From: Lumbricus terrestris
Taxonomy: Eukaryota; Annelida; Clitellata; Crassiclitellata; Lumbricidae
NCBI GenBank assembly: GCA_949752735.1
Contig: OX457041.1
Location: forward strand, 25,851,076 to 25,915,075
Direction: 5' to 3'
DNA length: 64,000 nt
Shown: in pieces, positions 33,891 to 44,686 of the stretch
Layout: each line of letters begins with the position of its first letter
Position numbering within the stretch: the first letter of the stretch is position 1
Made by a program: the position numbers and the translations under genes
Notes under the pieces: generated by a model
The model's input: the letters and a program-made list of their open reading frames with translations, nothing else
Database searches by the model: none
What the model was told of the DNA's origin: nothing

Positions 33891-35226
33891 CAGTGATTCC
33901 GTTAACGTGCGTCCGTGCGTCCCGGACGCACAAATTTTGACGCCGGACGCACAAAAATAAAGGCGGTGCGTCCATGGACGCACTGAAGTTGTGGATGGAC
34001 GCACAAATAAATTAACGATGCGTCCATGGGACACCAATAAGAAATACCGTGGGGTCCGTAGGGCCTATAATATTATGTGTAACTGTCTCAGTTTATGTGC
34101 ATTGCGTATTAACTGACTGGTTAGTGGGGAATAATTTATGCAATGGCCTATTTATGAATATTTCATTTCTTTGTTACAGTAAGTGAGTGACGTATATAGC
34201 CTACATGCAGGCCTAGACCTAAACCATCGACATGTCAGCAATATTATAGCGTTCAACCGTTCCAATGAGCTGGCTTAAAAGTAATGACCGTAGTCGGATA
34301 GATCCTAAAATGAAGAAAATTAAAAGAACTACAACAGTGCTTAAATATTTTTCTTGAAAAGTGTAAAATTTATTATCGTTGGGAAGATTGGTACTAGTTA
34401 TCTAGGCTACAGTGTCCTAAAATTTCCCTGTTTATTTTTTAAATGATGTCATTGCTAACGACATTCGCATTTTAGCTCTCTCAGGCTCTGTAGGCTATTC
34501 ATTCATTCATTTCAATAAGTTACATAACGTCTCTACAAGAAGCCCTCTCAGAGGCGCTGTCCAGTCAATATCAATGCAATATGATTGTGCTCTAACACCG
34601 GCTTTTGCTTCTAAATGCCATGGCTGTTAATTTGTTCTCAAATTTTAAAAACCAAAAACTTCTACTTATCGTTGGCTTAGGCTATAGCCTATCGGCCTAT
34701 GGCCTACTTGACCTTTCACGATTCCACGATACAGGTCTATATTTCATTCCAGTTCAACCTACCTCTGGAGAAGCTGGCTGTAATTTATGAGTTTATGACT
34801 TGGTATTTTCTGTATTGGTTTCGACAACAGTAACTTCAGATTTTGACACACAGAAAATAGCCAACGGTAAAATGCTATATAGCCTAAATGAACTTTTGTA
34901 AACGGAGGAGGGTTAGAGCTAATTTTTACGTAGGCCTACGCATGTGTCTGTTCGCAAAATGTACTAGTTGCAACGTACAGAATGAGAGGGTAAAAGATAC
35001 AAATTTTTGCGTAGGTTACGTAATAATAGGCCTAATGGTTGGGCCCCTTTGTCGCCTGTAATATAAGAAGTTCGGAATTTTTTACATTTGGCCTACTATG
35101 GCCCGATGGGACTCCAAAAATGGATGGGTGTGGAGTCCATGACTCTTATCCATTTGGTGTGGACTCCAATTTTTGTGATGTGATGCGTCCATGACTCCAA
35201 GAATTCAGACCTTAACGGAATCACTG
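33891..35226. mobile_element. Non-autonomous hAT element, 1336 bp, downstream of MMUT stop
   Basis: Ends CAGTGATTCCGTTAA and TTAACGGAATCACTG are perfect inverted repeats with an 8-bp duplication GTTGCAAC (33883-33890 and 35227-35234). Subterminal palindromes such as TGCGTCCATGGACGCA recur near the left end. A SINE/LINE-type tail (AGAGGCGCT with ATTCATTC) is nested at about 34495-34560. The first AATAAA after the MMUT stop codon (33956-33961) is inside this element. Confidence 0.93.
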
Positions 35227-35234
35227 GTTGCAAC

Positions 35235-36028
35235 ATTTCTATTGTATTTAAAAAACAGGTTACCAGTACTTATAATTAGTTTATGATTTAAATATTATGC
35301 ATATCATTAATCATTCGTTGATAGATCACTCCTGTTTGGGAATTGGGCTGATTTCGACATGTGATTTGACGATCACATTTTGGGCCAAATGTGATGCCTC
35401 AGTATTTTTAGATTGGCAAGCGATGTTGTCTAGAGTGCTTCTTTTGGTGCATTGAATGTCGTCTTTGTGAATGTGTATAATGAATTGACTGAAAATGATT
35501 GTTAACATTGTACCATATTTGGATGTGAAATTGCCTTGCATGCTAGACAGATTTAAGTGATTTGCTCTTTCATCGTAAGTGCTAATTGCTTTTGTCAGGA
35601 CTTCAAAGCGTTAAAGTTCTGTTGTTTCTCTGCGGTTTGGTTGCTTGAGCACTGTTTTAATCCCAATTCTGCTAATAAGAACACGTACCTTACTATTCTG
35701 TTAAATAGTGTCTGATTATCTTCTTTTCTTAGCATTGCACAGATAATGATTCAGGGAATTGGTAATGGATGTATCATTCATGTACTACTGTCTGATTGCC
35801 TACTCGTTATAAGTTCATTTTGTTGACAACATGTTACCAAAGTTAACTTCCTATCTACTACAGTATTTCTTTTAGTATTATTATTATTATTAACAGATTC
35901 ATTCCAATGCCAGCAAAATTCACCTAGCTGTTGGTGCAAAGGGTGGGAAAAGTTATATTGTAAATATTTGCAAATCGCTGTCAATAGAGATTACAGAACT
36001 AAACAGCATAGGACTTTTCTGTTTGGAC
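35235..36028. other. Intergenic, nothing recognised
   Basis: AT-rich sequence between two hAT elements. The short ORFs have no recognisable motif and no splice context. It may include the MMUT 3' UTR end, but I could not identify one. Confidence 0.4.
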
Positions 36029-36757
36029 CATAGTTGTTAAGAACTTTTTTCGGTTTTTAAGCTCTCCCAAAAACATCGTTTTTTATTTTTCAAATCGTTT
36101 TATTCTGGTTTTTTATGTAACTTTATTTATTTATTTACTATCTGTTATTATTTTCCTAAAAAAATTTCTTTCTGATATTGCTTGTGTTTTCCGCCAACTC
36201 TCAAACATTCAGCTAACTGATGTCATTATTTACCGGGAATTGTTTAACATCATCATCTAAGATATGCGCATAGTAGGTCTCCTGTCGAAATAAAATTTAT
36301 AAGAGTTATTTTGATATAAACTTCTTAGGCCTATTTAGGCAACAATTTTAAGTAGCTTACAATATATAATTTTAATTAGTGCACATCCATAGCCTTTACA
36401 TCTGATTAAATTTTAATTGGGTTATGTCGATCAGCATGAATTTATGTGGACTTATGTTCACAATTTCAATTTGAAAAGATTTCAATACCTTTAGTTTTCT
36501 CATTTTCGTATTAAACGTAAGAAAAAAATCTGTCATAGATTTATGTCACTTATAATGAATTTTGGTCTACTAATAAAATTGTGTAATTTGCAGATTAAGA
36601 TAAAAAAAATTGCATAATCAAGGGTTTTAAGTTAAAAATTCAGTTTAAGATGTAACAAAGTGAATTATTTTTCGTTTCCGTTACTTATTTTTTATTTTTG
36701 AATAAAACAACGTTTTTTCCGTTTTTTATTTCGTTTCCATCGTTTTTTGCATCTATG
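36029..36757. mobile_element. hAT-type element, 729 bp
   Basis: The left end CATAGTTG and the right end CATCTATG begin short, imperfect inverted repeats, flanked by an exact 8-bp duplication GTTTGGAC (36021-36028 and 36758-36765). CGTTTTTTATTT words are repeated near both ends. No coding potential was seen. Confidence 0.8.
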
Positions 36758-37223
36758 GTTTGGACATGTATTCTGATGTTGTGTATCGAAGGCTTGTAAC
36801 ATTTGAGCAGATTACCGGCGTTTTAATTTTGCTTATTGTTTTGTGTGAACAGTTTCATCCAGGATGGAGATTTGATTTAAATAAATTACAGAACTGTATG
36901 TTATTTCCAATGTAATCTCCGCCTTCATAATTTTAACGAAAGTGTTTTTTCTGCAGTTGCTTGTGGTGAAAGATTCAGCCTTCTTTTGCATATATAGAAA
37001 TTCACAGCCTATAAATAAGGCCTAATAATATCCTGCCCGAACGAACGCAAAGAATATTCGAAAAAATATCTGTCGTAGATTTTTTTAAATGGCGGCATTA
37101 ACCCTAACGCTCTCTATGTGTTGGTTCATCCGTCTGCCTGTCTGTGGTGGCAGAGACCGGCTAAAATGCCAAAAACATGAGGATTTTCTATAGAATTAAA
37201 AGCATTGAGATTTTGATGTCGTG

Positions 37224-37439
37224 CTATAGACTCGCAACCCCAGTCACTAAATCTCGAAATTCTCCAATCAAGCCATAACCAAAATGTCTCTGAAAAGATC
37301 TGCCTCCTGTATTCTCCATCTTTTCTCTTTCATCGTCATCAATGACCCGCCATCGCTTTCCTCTGACTTCATATCTATTGCCCAGTGGGCTTTTCACTCG
37401 AAACTGAAGTCTTCTTTGTTTAACAACTCTTACACGCAT
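37224..37439 (-). other. Unrecognised 71-codon ORF with protein-like composition
   Basis: The ORF has a balanced, charged composition with phrases such as GNRYEVRGKRWRVIDDDERE and FGYGLIGEFRDLVTG, unlike the low-complexity ORFs around it. I recognise no family. It could be a short gene, an exon or a transposon fragment; no promoter or splice evidence supports it. Confidence 0.2.
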
Positions 37440-39837
37440 TTCTCCGATCCAAGAGGATTACGGCAATAATATGGACTGATAGGCTATCCCCCAATCTGAT
37501 TGGTCTAAATCCTAAGCGATCTGACTAGCGATCTTACAATACCCTTATTGCTGTGAGTGAGCATAGTAAGTAGCCTGATTGGTGGCACTTTGGTGCCGAA
37601 AAGGTCAATGATCATCTATGAGTCAAAGTTATTAGGCTGTGCCCGATACTATCAAACAATTTTGCTATCTCAAACTCTTAGCTTTTAAGTAATAGCAAAG
37701 TGTGCTTTTAGGAAGATGGTAATTCGTTAGAATATTATTACGCGGAATAAGTTGTTAGTTATCACGCACATTTTCAAAGGAAAAAGGAACAAAGGCAGGC
37801 CAAAATAGGCTACTCGAGAGATGAAATTAGTCCTCTTTTGTAGGCATCAAAGAACTAGCACCAATGCTGAGAGAGCCATGGATTTCTATATTGTAGGCTA
37901 ATTGGATTTATTCACAATAGAAAATGCAGAAATTTCTTAAGAGGTATACCTGGTGTTCTGATTACATAAGGTAGGTTCATATTTCAAAACATACTTTCAA
38001 TGACTGGCCCTAATTATTGCGCATTGATAAACACTAAGCAAGTTGCCGCAATGTATATTCTGGAGCAGAGTAGGCCTATTCTAAGTTTCAATGTTCTGTT
38101 TCAAAGCCAACAGATTGCTGAGTTAATTTTTCTAGCAAGCTAATCGTATTCAGGCTACTTTTCTGTCTTATTGCATTTATCGTAGGCTATGAACTGACCA
38201 GAATGCTGGAGCTTATTGTTGGTGCCAAATGCTCGTCACTCTTTCTCTAACTCAGCTTAGAAAACGCCTTTAGTCCATGTTTAGGCCTACTTAATTGTTG
38301 TTGATAACAGCATTGCCTTGAATCGTTGAGTGGCGTGTTTATAAATGGCATATATGCTCAATGACAACAGCAATAGCAACAGCAACAATAGCAGCAGCAA
38401 CAACGACTTGAACGACAGCAGCAGCATTGCAGCAGCAGCAACAAGAACTACAACAATATAATAATAGAAATTAATAATAATCGTAATAGCCATAATAATG
38501 GAACATGCATTAATCCGGCCCTGGCCAAGTCGAATTAGTCGATGATTAGGCTACCACCGCACTCTGAGCCTCCCTCGAATGGCGCTATAAAAACGATAAA
38601 CGTTAACCAAGCTACAAAATAATAAAACAACAAAGATAATGACGTCATCAGCTGATATCATAAGTGTTCGCGGACATAATTATTCCATCGACATAATAGG
38701 CTATTTGTCGAAACTTAAGATTTAATTGTGAAAATTTAGCAGTTTCCTTAACCGTCAGCGTTTGATTTCTACATCTTTTCCGAAATCAGCAGTTTGTGAC
38801 TTCGAGGATCGTATTTCTTGAAGACGATCCATTCAGGAATCCATGTATTTTAAATTCTCGACTTTCCTCAGCATTGAAAATTTCGCCGATAACCGTTTAG
38901 ACCATGTATGATATGTGACGGTCGCCAATGGTAACGTATTGTTTTAAGCAAAGCCGTATTTTTTCTAAATAAACGGCTCTAGTTTAAGTGTTGGCTGATT
39001 AATTGTATGATGATTCGTTTTAATGAGTTCCTGCAGACTTACCGCAGCCAGTTAATTAGGCCTACAACTAAGAAATTTTAAAGAAAATCGTAATAATTCA
39101 AACAATTGGGTTCAATCAAATAGATGAAAATATCTTAAGTCTGAAGATGGAAATGTAGGCTACTTGATCATAGGCGTAGGGGTATCGACCGTATCGTCAA
39201 CTTATATAGGCCTAAGCCTGTGTCTCTATATACTAGAGTCTATATATGCCTAAAAGCAGAGTTTCCGCCCACACCCGGACCCAGTGAGAAGGAGCAGAGG
39301 GGCAAACAGTTCAAGAGACATACTCAGATGTGCTTACGGCTCAGCCACAGCTTTAAAAAGTATGGTTGAGCAATTTCTGAGTTTGGCCAGTTGGGGTAGG
39401 ACTGCTAATTAATCGTTTACGAGCGGACGTAAAATTTCTCGTTTGACGATTTCTTGCAGATGTCACAGTGTAGGGCCTACACTGTAGGCCAACGTGTTGC
39501 ACCAGCTCTGGGTCAGCCTCGATCAGTGCTTCCATGCAGAGCTCTGCTTTAGTTGCGATGACGCTGCATTCGGTCGCTTGACGGAACCGGTTACAGATGA
39601 GTGAGATGACTGACGCCACCGTCAACAGACTGCAGCAGCGGAAACAGCAGCAGCAGCATCTTTCTCAGGTCATTGGAAACCTGTAGCAGCGCGCTGAATG
39701 GGTCGGCAACAAACAAGCAAGTCATTGCCCTGAGTTTAGTAATTCTCGACTTTTTCATATAAAAGTAACTGATTCACGAATGAATGAATGAAATAAAAGT
39801 GCATCATTCATTCATTCATTCATTCATTCATTGATGC
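37440..39837. other. Intergenic region with no confident gene
   Basis: Contains AG/CAG-rich stretches at about 38365-38450 and 39630-39660 and, at 39353-39640 on the minus strand, an ORF with phrases such as CSVIATKAELCMEALIEADP that I do not recognise. Around 39775-39850 an (ATTC)n tract is flanked by inverted copies of AAAAGTGCATC/GATGCACTTTT, able to form a hairpin. There are no other features. Confidence 0.4.
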
Positions 39838-39948
39838 ACTTTTCGTTCTTTGTTATGTTCTTCCTTGGCCTTTTGGTTTTTGTTGTGTTATTTGTTTTCG
39901 TTTTCATTCATTGTTATGTTCTTTAATTTCGTTTTCGTTCTTAGGCTA
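39838..39948 (+). repeat. T-rich tandem array, left segment
   Basis: Same TTCGTTTTCGTTCTTAG / TTATGTTCTTT word set as 44687-48590. The retrotransposon at 39949-44686 separates the two segments. Confidence 0.8.
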
Positions 39949-40068
39949 TGTTATGATATTTGAGATCCGAAATTATAAGTTTTATTCCACAACACAAATC
40001 AAGATAGGATATGTCAAACCGGAAGTGAACGAACAACATAGACTATATAATAGTTAGAGTATCCATCA
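39949..40068 (-). repeat. 3' LTR (120 bp)
   Basis: Begins TGTTATGATATTTGAG and ends GAGTATCCATCA on the plus strand, matching 44567-44686 base for base by eye. GGCTA precedes it. Confidence 0.95.
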
Positions 40069-40080
40069 ACTCCCCTTTGA
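40069..40080 (-). promoter_or_regulatory. Polypurine tract
   Basis: On the minus strand TCAAAGGGGAGT immediately precedes the 3' LTR, the expected place and composition for the plus-strand DNA primer of an LTR element. A diverged second copy of this purine run and adjoining LTR end lies at about 40102-40128. Confidence 0.8.
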
Positions 40081-40137
40081 ATGTTTTTCAATAATTTCCT
40101 TATGAGTATCCCTCAACTCCCCCTTTCAAGAATTTAT

Positions 40138-41064
40138 TTATGGTTTTGACTGTCTATACCGAGGGCTCCGTCTCGGGTATGGGGCATATACTTGTTGGGG
40201 TTTATTGTTCTTCTGATGTGTGGCGCCATTATTAAATTCTACAGTCTCTTCATGTTGTGTTGGGGGACATCCAGTAGGTGTTGTTGTTGGATGGGTGGTT
40301 TCTTCATCGCCCTCGACACAAGCGCGGATGTGTCGTCGGTTGCGCCACAGAATGCGCCCACTCGGCATTTTTACAGTGTAATTGCGTTGCCGTGCTTGTA
40401 TGATGTGGCCGATTGATGACCATCTCTTGGTGGAAGTGTCCTGTATCCAACATTTATCGCCAGGATGTAGAGGTCTCAGCTGTCTCAAGTTCAACTTGGT
40501 TGATGCGGGTGGTGTTGCATCTGTGATGTCTGCTAGATCTTGCCATTCCTTGGATAATGCCATGTGGTGTGTGGGTACAGATGATCGTAACGGAGCCCCG
40601 AATATCATCTCTGCAGGTGATTCACCATTTGTTCGTGGTGTGTTGCGGAGCTCAAGTAAGCCCTGTGCGAATGTATCTCGTTCGAGGTCACCGTTTTGTG
40701 TAGAGGCAGCGACCAATGCCTTCATCGACTTAACCGCAGATTCAGCCAATCCGTTCGATGATGGAAAGTGTGGTGCACTGAATACATGGTTGACTCCCCA
40801 GTTTTGCATGAATTTACTTGTGACCTGCGCTGCGAACGGAGTTCCACCATCTGATCTCAGCTTGTTTGGGATACCAAACTGGACAAAATATCGTCTAAGA
40901 ACTGCAATGACCATTTCCGCACTTGGGGATTTGTTAAACTTGGAGATCTCGATCCAGCCGGAAAATCGATCTACGAAAATCATGTAATGGTAGCCTGCGA
41001 ATTGGAAAATGTCTACAGCGGCTTCTTGGAATGGTCTGGTCGGAGGTTTGTCAGACTCGATGCT
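40138..41064 (-). pseudogene. Retrotransposon integrase, catalytic and C-terminal part, after in-frame stop
   Basis: This frame continues the gag-pol frame directly after the TAA at 41065-41067, with no frameshift. It has AAVDIF (first catalytic Asp), VDRFSGW, RSDGGTPF (second Asp) and SNGLAESAVK (catalytic Glu) with 35 residues between the latter two (D-D-35-E). The C-terminal segment is basic and Pro/Thr/Gln-rich. The longest ATG-initiated part is 40138-40983. The stop separates the core from its zinc-binding domain, so as it stands a complete integrase would need stop readthrough. Confidence 0.9.
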
Positions 41065-44000
41065 TTACGCTGGTAGTGATGCTCGTCCTTCTTGGCATTT
41101 GACGCATGCATTAACGGTGTTGATGATGTCTGATGTTATTCCCGGCCAGAAAACTGTTTGTCGTGCTCGGCGTTTTGTTCGATCAATGCCCTGATGCGAC
41201 AGGTGGAGCCTGCGTAACACGTCGGGTCGTTGGTTTTTTGGTATCAAGATTCTGGTCTGGTATAGGATTAGGTCGCCATGTACGGTAAGGTCGTGGCGGA
41301 GTTTGTAATACGGCTGATGTTGAGGTGGCAATAATGCTGATTGTGTTGGGAATCCGTGTTCTATCAATTTTATCAGTGCCTGATATTGTTCATCTTGCTT
41401 AGCGGCTTCTGTTAATTGTTTGAGTGCAGGATCGTAACTGTTGTCCGTATAATCATCCTCTCTCAACTGGATGGTCATCGAGTTGACTCGGATTTCCATT
41501 TCGGTAGTGAGGTCAGCTTCCAGATGTTGATCATTGTGGTCAGGGTCTTGAACCGGTGCTCGAGACAGTGCATCAGGAATCAAGTGGTTCTTGCCATTTG
41601 TCCATTCCGTTTCGAAACTGAATGCGATGATCTTTTCCCGCAGACGAAGAATACGGGGATTATCAATCTCATCCAAACCTTTCGAATTAAGTATTGGTAC
41701 CAGTGGTCTGTGGTCAACTACAAGTGTGAATTGAGGAAGTCCAATCAAATATAATCGGCATTTGTTCATGGCCCATACGACCGCAAGCAGTTCCAATTCC
41801 ACCATTGCATATCTGGATTCTGTTTCAGAGATAAAGCGGCTACCGCATTGTACGAGGGCCATCGTTTTGTCATTGCATTGCTGTAGCAGAGCGAATCCGA
41901 GTCCACGTGTACGGGATGCATCTGTTTGCAGAATGGTAGGTATTGATGGATCGAACGGCTGGAGAATGGGGTGTCTGGTCAATGCTGCTTTGACATTCTC
42001 GAATGTCATCTGCTGGTTGTCGGCCCAGGCGAAGGCTGTTTGCTTTTTAAGGAGGGGGCGAAGTGGTTGCATTGTGGATGCAATTTCGCGACTGAAGCTG
42101 CCGAGTTGATTCACTAATCCGAAGAATGAGCGGAGTTCTGTAACATTGGTTGGAGGTGGGAATTGTGAAATGGCAGATACCTTGTCAGGGTCGGCATGTA
42201 TTCCGGATGATGTGACGAAGTATCCTGCGTATTTTACCTGTGGTTGGCAGAATGTGAATTTCCTCTTGTTCAGTGTGATGCCGTTTTCTCGGCATCTGTG
42301 TAGGACGGCGATAACAGTCGCCACGTGTTGTTTAAAAGAATTGTTGTGAACGAGAATGTCATCCACTACTTTCTGAACATTTTTTATGCCGGCAATAGCG
42401 ATGTCGCCTCTGCGGTTGTATTCGTCTCCAGTGGCATTTAGTCCCATTGGAGCACGAAGGAACCTGAACCTGCCCTCTGTCGAAATGAATGTCGTGAGGT
42501 GCTGACTCTCGGAGGCTAATTCCATTTGCCAATACCCTTGTACAGCATCAAGGGTGGTGAAGAATTTATCGCCAGTTGTGATAGAGTCAATGGCGTTCTT
42601 CGGAGTGCGTGTTGGGTATGTTGATCGTGCCACAAATTTATTGAGTTTTGTGTAGTCGATGCATACGCGGATGCGGCCATCAGGTTTCCAGACGACAACC
42701 ATGGGGTGACACCACTCAGACGCCTCATCTTCCAGTTTTTCGATTATGCCTTTTGCCATCATGTTCTGCAGCTCCTGTTGTACTTGTTCACGCAGACCAA
42801 ATGCTACTTGACGGGCGGCGGTCAGTGCATATGGTTGTGCATTTGGTTTAAGATGAATTTTCATTGGAGGCCCCTGCATAGGACGAAGCGTGTCGTCATC
42901 TCCGAATACATCGGCAAAATCCGTTATGATGCGTTCTCTGATGGTTTGTAGGAGGTTGTCTGTTGGGTCCCCCTCGGTTCCCGTGATTAGTGTAATTATA
43001 TCGGGCTTTGCAGCTGTTGTGATTGTCTGCGCTCTTTGCAGTGGAAATGATATTATTCCTAGCTTCTCACATGCCTGGCCTGACAGCAGGAATCGATTGG
43101 CGCCTCGTTGAACGTAAATCTTGCAGTCCAATGTTGACCCGCTAATGCTAAGTCTGGCGGGGAAGAATCCGATTGGTGAATCGCGTGTTCCATTATAGGC
43201 CATGATGGTGATATCTGCTGGTCGCAGTGATCCTGGTGTGATGCCGATCCTGTCCAAAAATTTTTCTGGCATTATGTTAACATCTGCGCCCGTGTCTGGG
43301 TATGCCATGATCTGCACTTCTCGTTTGTTTGTGCTGATGCAAATAGACACTGGTTTCACGCCTGAGTGTGTGTGGTCCTCTATGTCCTTAGCTGTGCTGA
43401 CACACTTGTTCCCTGTATGGTCTGACTTTTGTTTTTTGCATGCCTTCTGGTAGTGTCCTTTGATGAAGCAAAACTTGCAGATGGCTTCTTTGGCGGGACA
43501 CTGGTTTCGGCTTGGGTGTGGTTCCCCAGCACACCAATAACACTTGTTGCCTTTGTGTGCTCGATTTCCCTGACTACGCAATTGCGACTGATGCGCTCGT
43601 GGATGGCTGATTGTAGCGTCTGGTGTCTCTTGCCTACCAGCATATGTTACGACACTAGATGTCAGTGCTTGATCTGCACTAGCGGACTCGAAGGCGCGGC
43701 ATACTGTGAGTACTTGGTTTAAACTTGGCGCCGGTCGGATCTCCAATAACTTTTTCTGGAGTTCAGAATCCTGGACGCCGATTATAATTAGTGTGATCAA
43801 TTGTGTGTCCGTGCAGTGTGTGCATACCTCGGCTAGTCTGCAGAGTTGGCGTAGTGCCACAAAAAAGTGCTCAAATGATTCTCCCGGTTGTTGGCGGCGC
43901 GTGAAGAACTGGAATCGATCGACGATGATATTTTGTACACCACGGATGAAGCTGTGGATGGCTGCAAGGGCTTCCTCAACAGTGGGTTCATCGGGTACAA

Positions 44001-44454
44001 TGCTGTCAATGGCGAGTGACTCATCGAATATGGCCTGAAAGTCTTGAGACATGTGCGTTCTCAATGCTGCCAACTGGGTGGCTCGGTCATGCTGGTCAAC
44101 GCGGTTGATCAGAGAATAATCGTCCCACGATTTGCGCCAATTCGCGAATTCGGCCATAGTGGGTGCGCCGGATAACAGAGTGATGTTCGTCGGAGGGCGG
44201 AGTGTCTGCTTATTAGCCGGTTGTGTGGTATGATTCACGTCGGCGTTGTTCGCATGTAGATTTGTGTGTGTCAGTGCTTGTACTAACAGACTGAATCGTT
44301 CTTCCGCGGCCCGTCGCTCTTCGCGTATTTCTTCGTCTAACCGTTTCCTATCTTCCGCTTGCTGTTTCATTATTTCGATTACAACAGACATCGAGTTCGG
44401 ATCTGGGCTTGGCGTTGTTGCCTCATTTTGGGATTTCTTGCCGCGTCGGCTCAT
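41065..44454 (-). CDS. gag-pol: Retrotransposon Gag-Pol, 1129 codons (gag, protease, RT, RNase H, integrase N-terminus)
   Basis: One frame starts at 44454, 112 bases inside the 5' LTR. Approximate order: Gag with a coiled-coil-like N-terminus; two zinc knuckles near residue 305 (CYWCAGEPHPSRNQC and CKFCFIKGHYQKAC); protease PDTGADVNIM near 386; reverse transcriptase with VVDDILVHN near 696 in place of the usual YxDD; RNase H LQTDASRTRGLGFALL near 840; integrase zinc domain (LHLSHQGIDRTKRRARQTVF, then CVKC) near 1090. It ends at TAA 41065-41067, in frame with the integrase core that follows. A fused gag-pol frame is usual in the mag lineage. Confidence 0.95.
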   Translation of the reverse strand: MSRRGKKSQNEATTPSPDPNSMSVVIEIMKQQAEDRKRLDEEIREERRAAEERFSLLVQALTHTNLHANNADVNHTTQPANKQTLRPPTNITLLSGAPTMAEFANWRKSWDDYSLINRVDQHDRATQLAALRTHMSQDFQAIFDESLAIDSIVPDEPTVEEALAAIHSFIRGVQNIIVDRFQFFTRRQQPGESFEHFFVALRQLCRLAEVCTHCTDTQLITLIIIGVQDSELQKKLLEIRPAPSLNQVLTVCRAFESASADQALTSSVVTYAGRQETPDATISHPRAHQSQLRSQGNRAHKGNKCYWCAGEPHPSRNQCPAKEAICKFCFIKGHYQKACKKQKSDHTGNKCVSTAKDIEDHTHSGVKPVSICISTNKREVQIMAYPDTGADVNIMPEKFLDRIGITPGSLRPADITIMAYNGTRDSPIGFFPARLSISGSTLDCKIYVQRGANRFLLSGQACEKLGIISFPLQRAQTITTAAKPDIITLITGTEGDPTDNLLQTIRERIITDFADVFGDDDTLRPMQGPPMKIHLKPNAQPYALTAARQVAFGLREQVQQELQNMMAKGIIEKLEDEASEWCHPMVVVWKPDGRIRVCIDYTKLNKFVARSTYPTRTPKNAIDSITTGDKFFTTLDAVQGYWQMELASESQHLTTFISTEGRFRFLRAPMGLNATGDEYNRRGDIAIAGIKNVQKVVDDILVHNNSFKQHVATVIAVLHRCRENGITLNKRKFTFCQPQVKYAGYFVTSSGIHADPDKVSAISQFPPPTNVTELRSFFGLVNQLGSFSREIASTMQPLRPLLKKQTAFAWADNQQMTFENVKAALTRHPILQPFDPSIPTILQTDASRTRGLGFALLQQCNDKTMALVQCGSRFISETESRYAMVELELLAVVWAMNKCRLYLIGLPQFTLVVDHRPLVPILNSKGLDEIDNPRILRLREKIIAFSFETEWTNGKNHLIPDALSRAPVQDPDHNDQHLEADLTTEMEIRVNSMTIQLREDDYTDNSYDPALKQLTEAAKQDEQYQALIKLIEHGFPTQSALLPPQHQPYYKLRHDLTVHGDLILYQTRILIPKNQRPDVLRRLHLSHQGIDRTKRRARQTVFWPGITSDIINTVNACVKCQEGRASLPA

Positions 44455-44550
44455 TGTTGCTCTATAAAGCGTTTACCTGTCTCGTGTCCAAATCGTTTTT
44501 AGTGTTTTATGATTGTCATTAACGTTCGTATAAATTATAAATATAATCGA

Positions 44551-44566
44551 ACTGTCGACTGCGCCA
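44551..44566 (-). promoter_or_regulatory. Primer-binding site, tRNA-Ser-like
   Basis: Directly inside the 5' LTR the minus strand reads TGGCGCAGTCGACAGT. TGG pairs with the CCA end of a tRNA, and the following GCAGTCG would pair with an acceptor arm CGACTGC as in serine tRNAs. The tRNA identity is inferred. Confidence 0.75.
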
Positions 44567-44686
44567 TGTTATGATATTTGAGATCCGAAATTATAAGTTT
44601 TATTCCACAACACAAATCAAGATAGGATATGTCAAACCGGAAGTGAACGAACAACATAGACTATATAATAGTTAGAGTATCCATCA
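44567..44686 (-). repeat. 5' LTR (120 bp)
   Basis: Matches the 3' LTR at 39949-40068 base for base by eye; GGCTA follows at 44687-44691. Identity between LTRs implies recent insertion. Confidence 0.95.

Larger units (their letters stand above)
39949..44686 (-). mobile_element. Ty3/mag-like LTR retrotransposon, 4738 bp, near-intact
   Basis: Two 120-bp LTRs (TG...CA) that look identical by eye bound the element, with target duplication GGCTA on both sides (39944-39948 and 44687-44691). On the minus strand the order is 5' LTR, primer-binding site, gag-pol, polypurine tract, 3' LTR. Domain order protease-RT-RNase H-integrase is that of Ty3 (Metaviridae). Short LTRs and a tRNA-Ser-like primer site suggest the mag/SURL lineage. 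There is no env-like ORF. One in-frame stop interrupts the integrase. It sits inside the T-rich array. Confidence 0.95.

Noticed and set aside
40192..44467. Plus-strand ORFs opposite the retrotransposon
   Set aside because: Antisense shadows of gag-pol, which has clear zinc knuckle, protease, RT, RNase H and integrase motifs on the minus strand.
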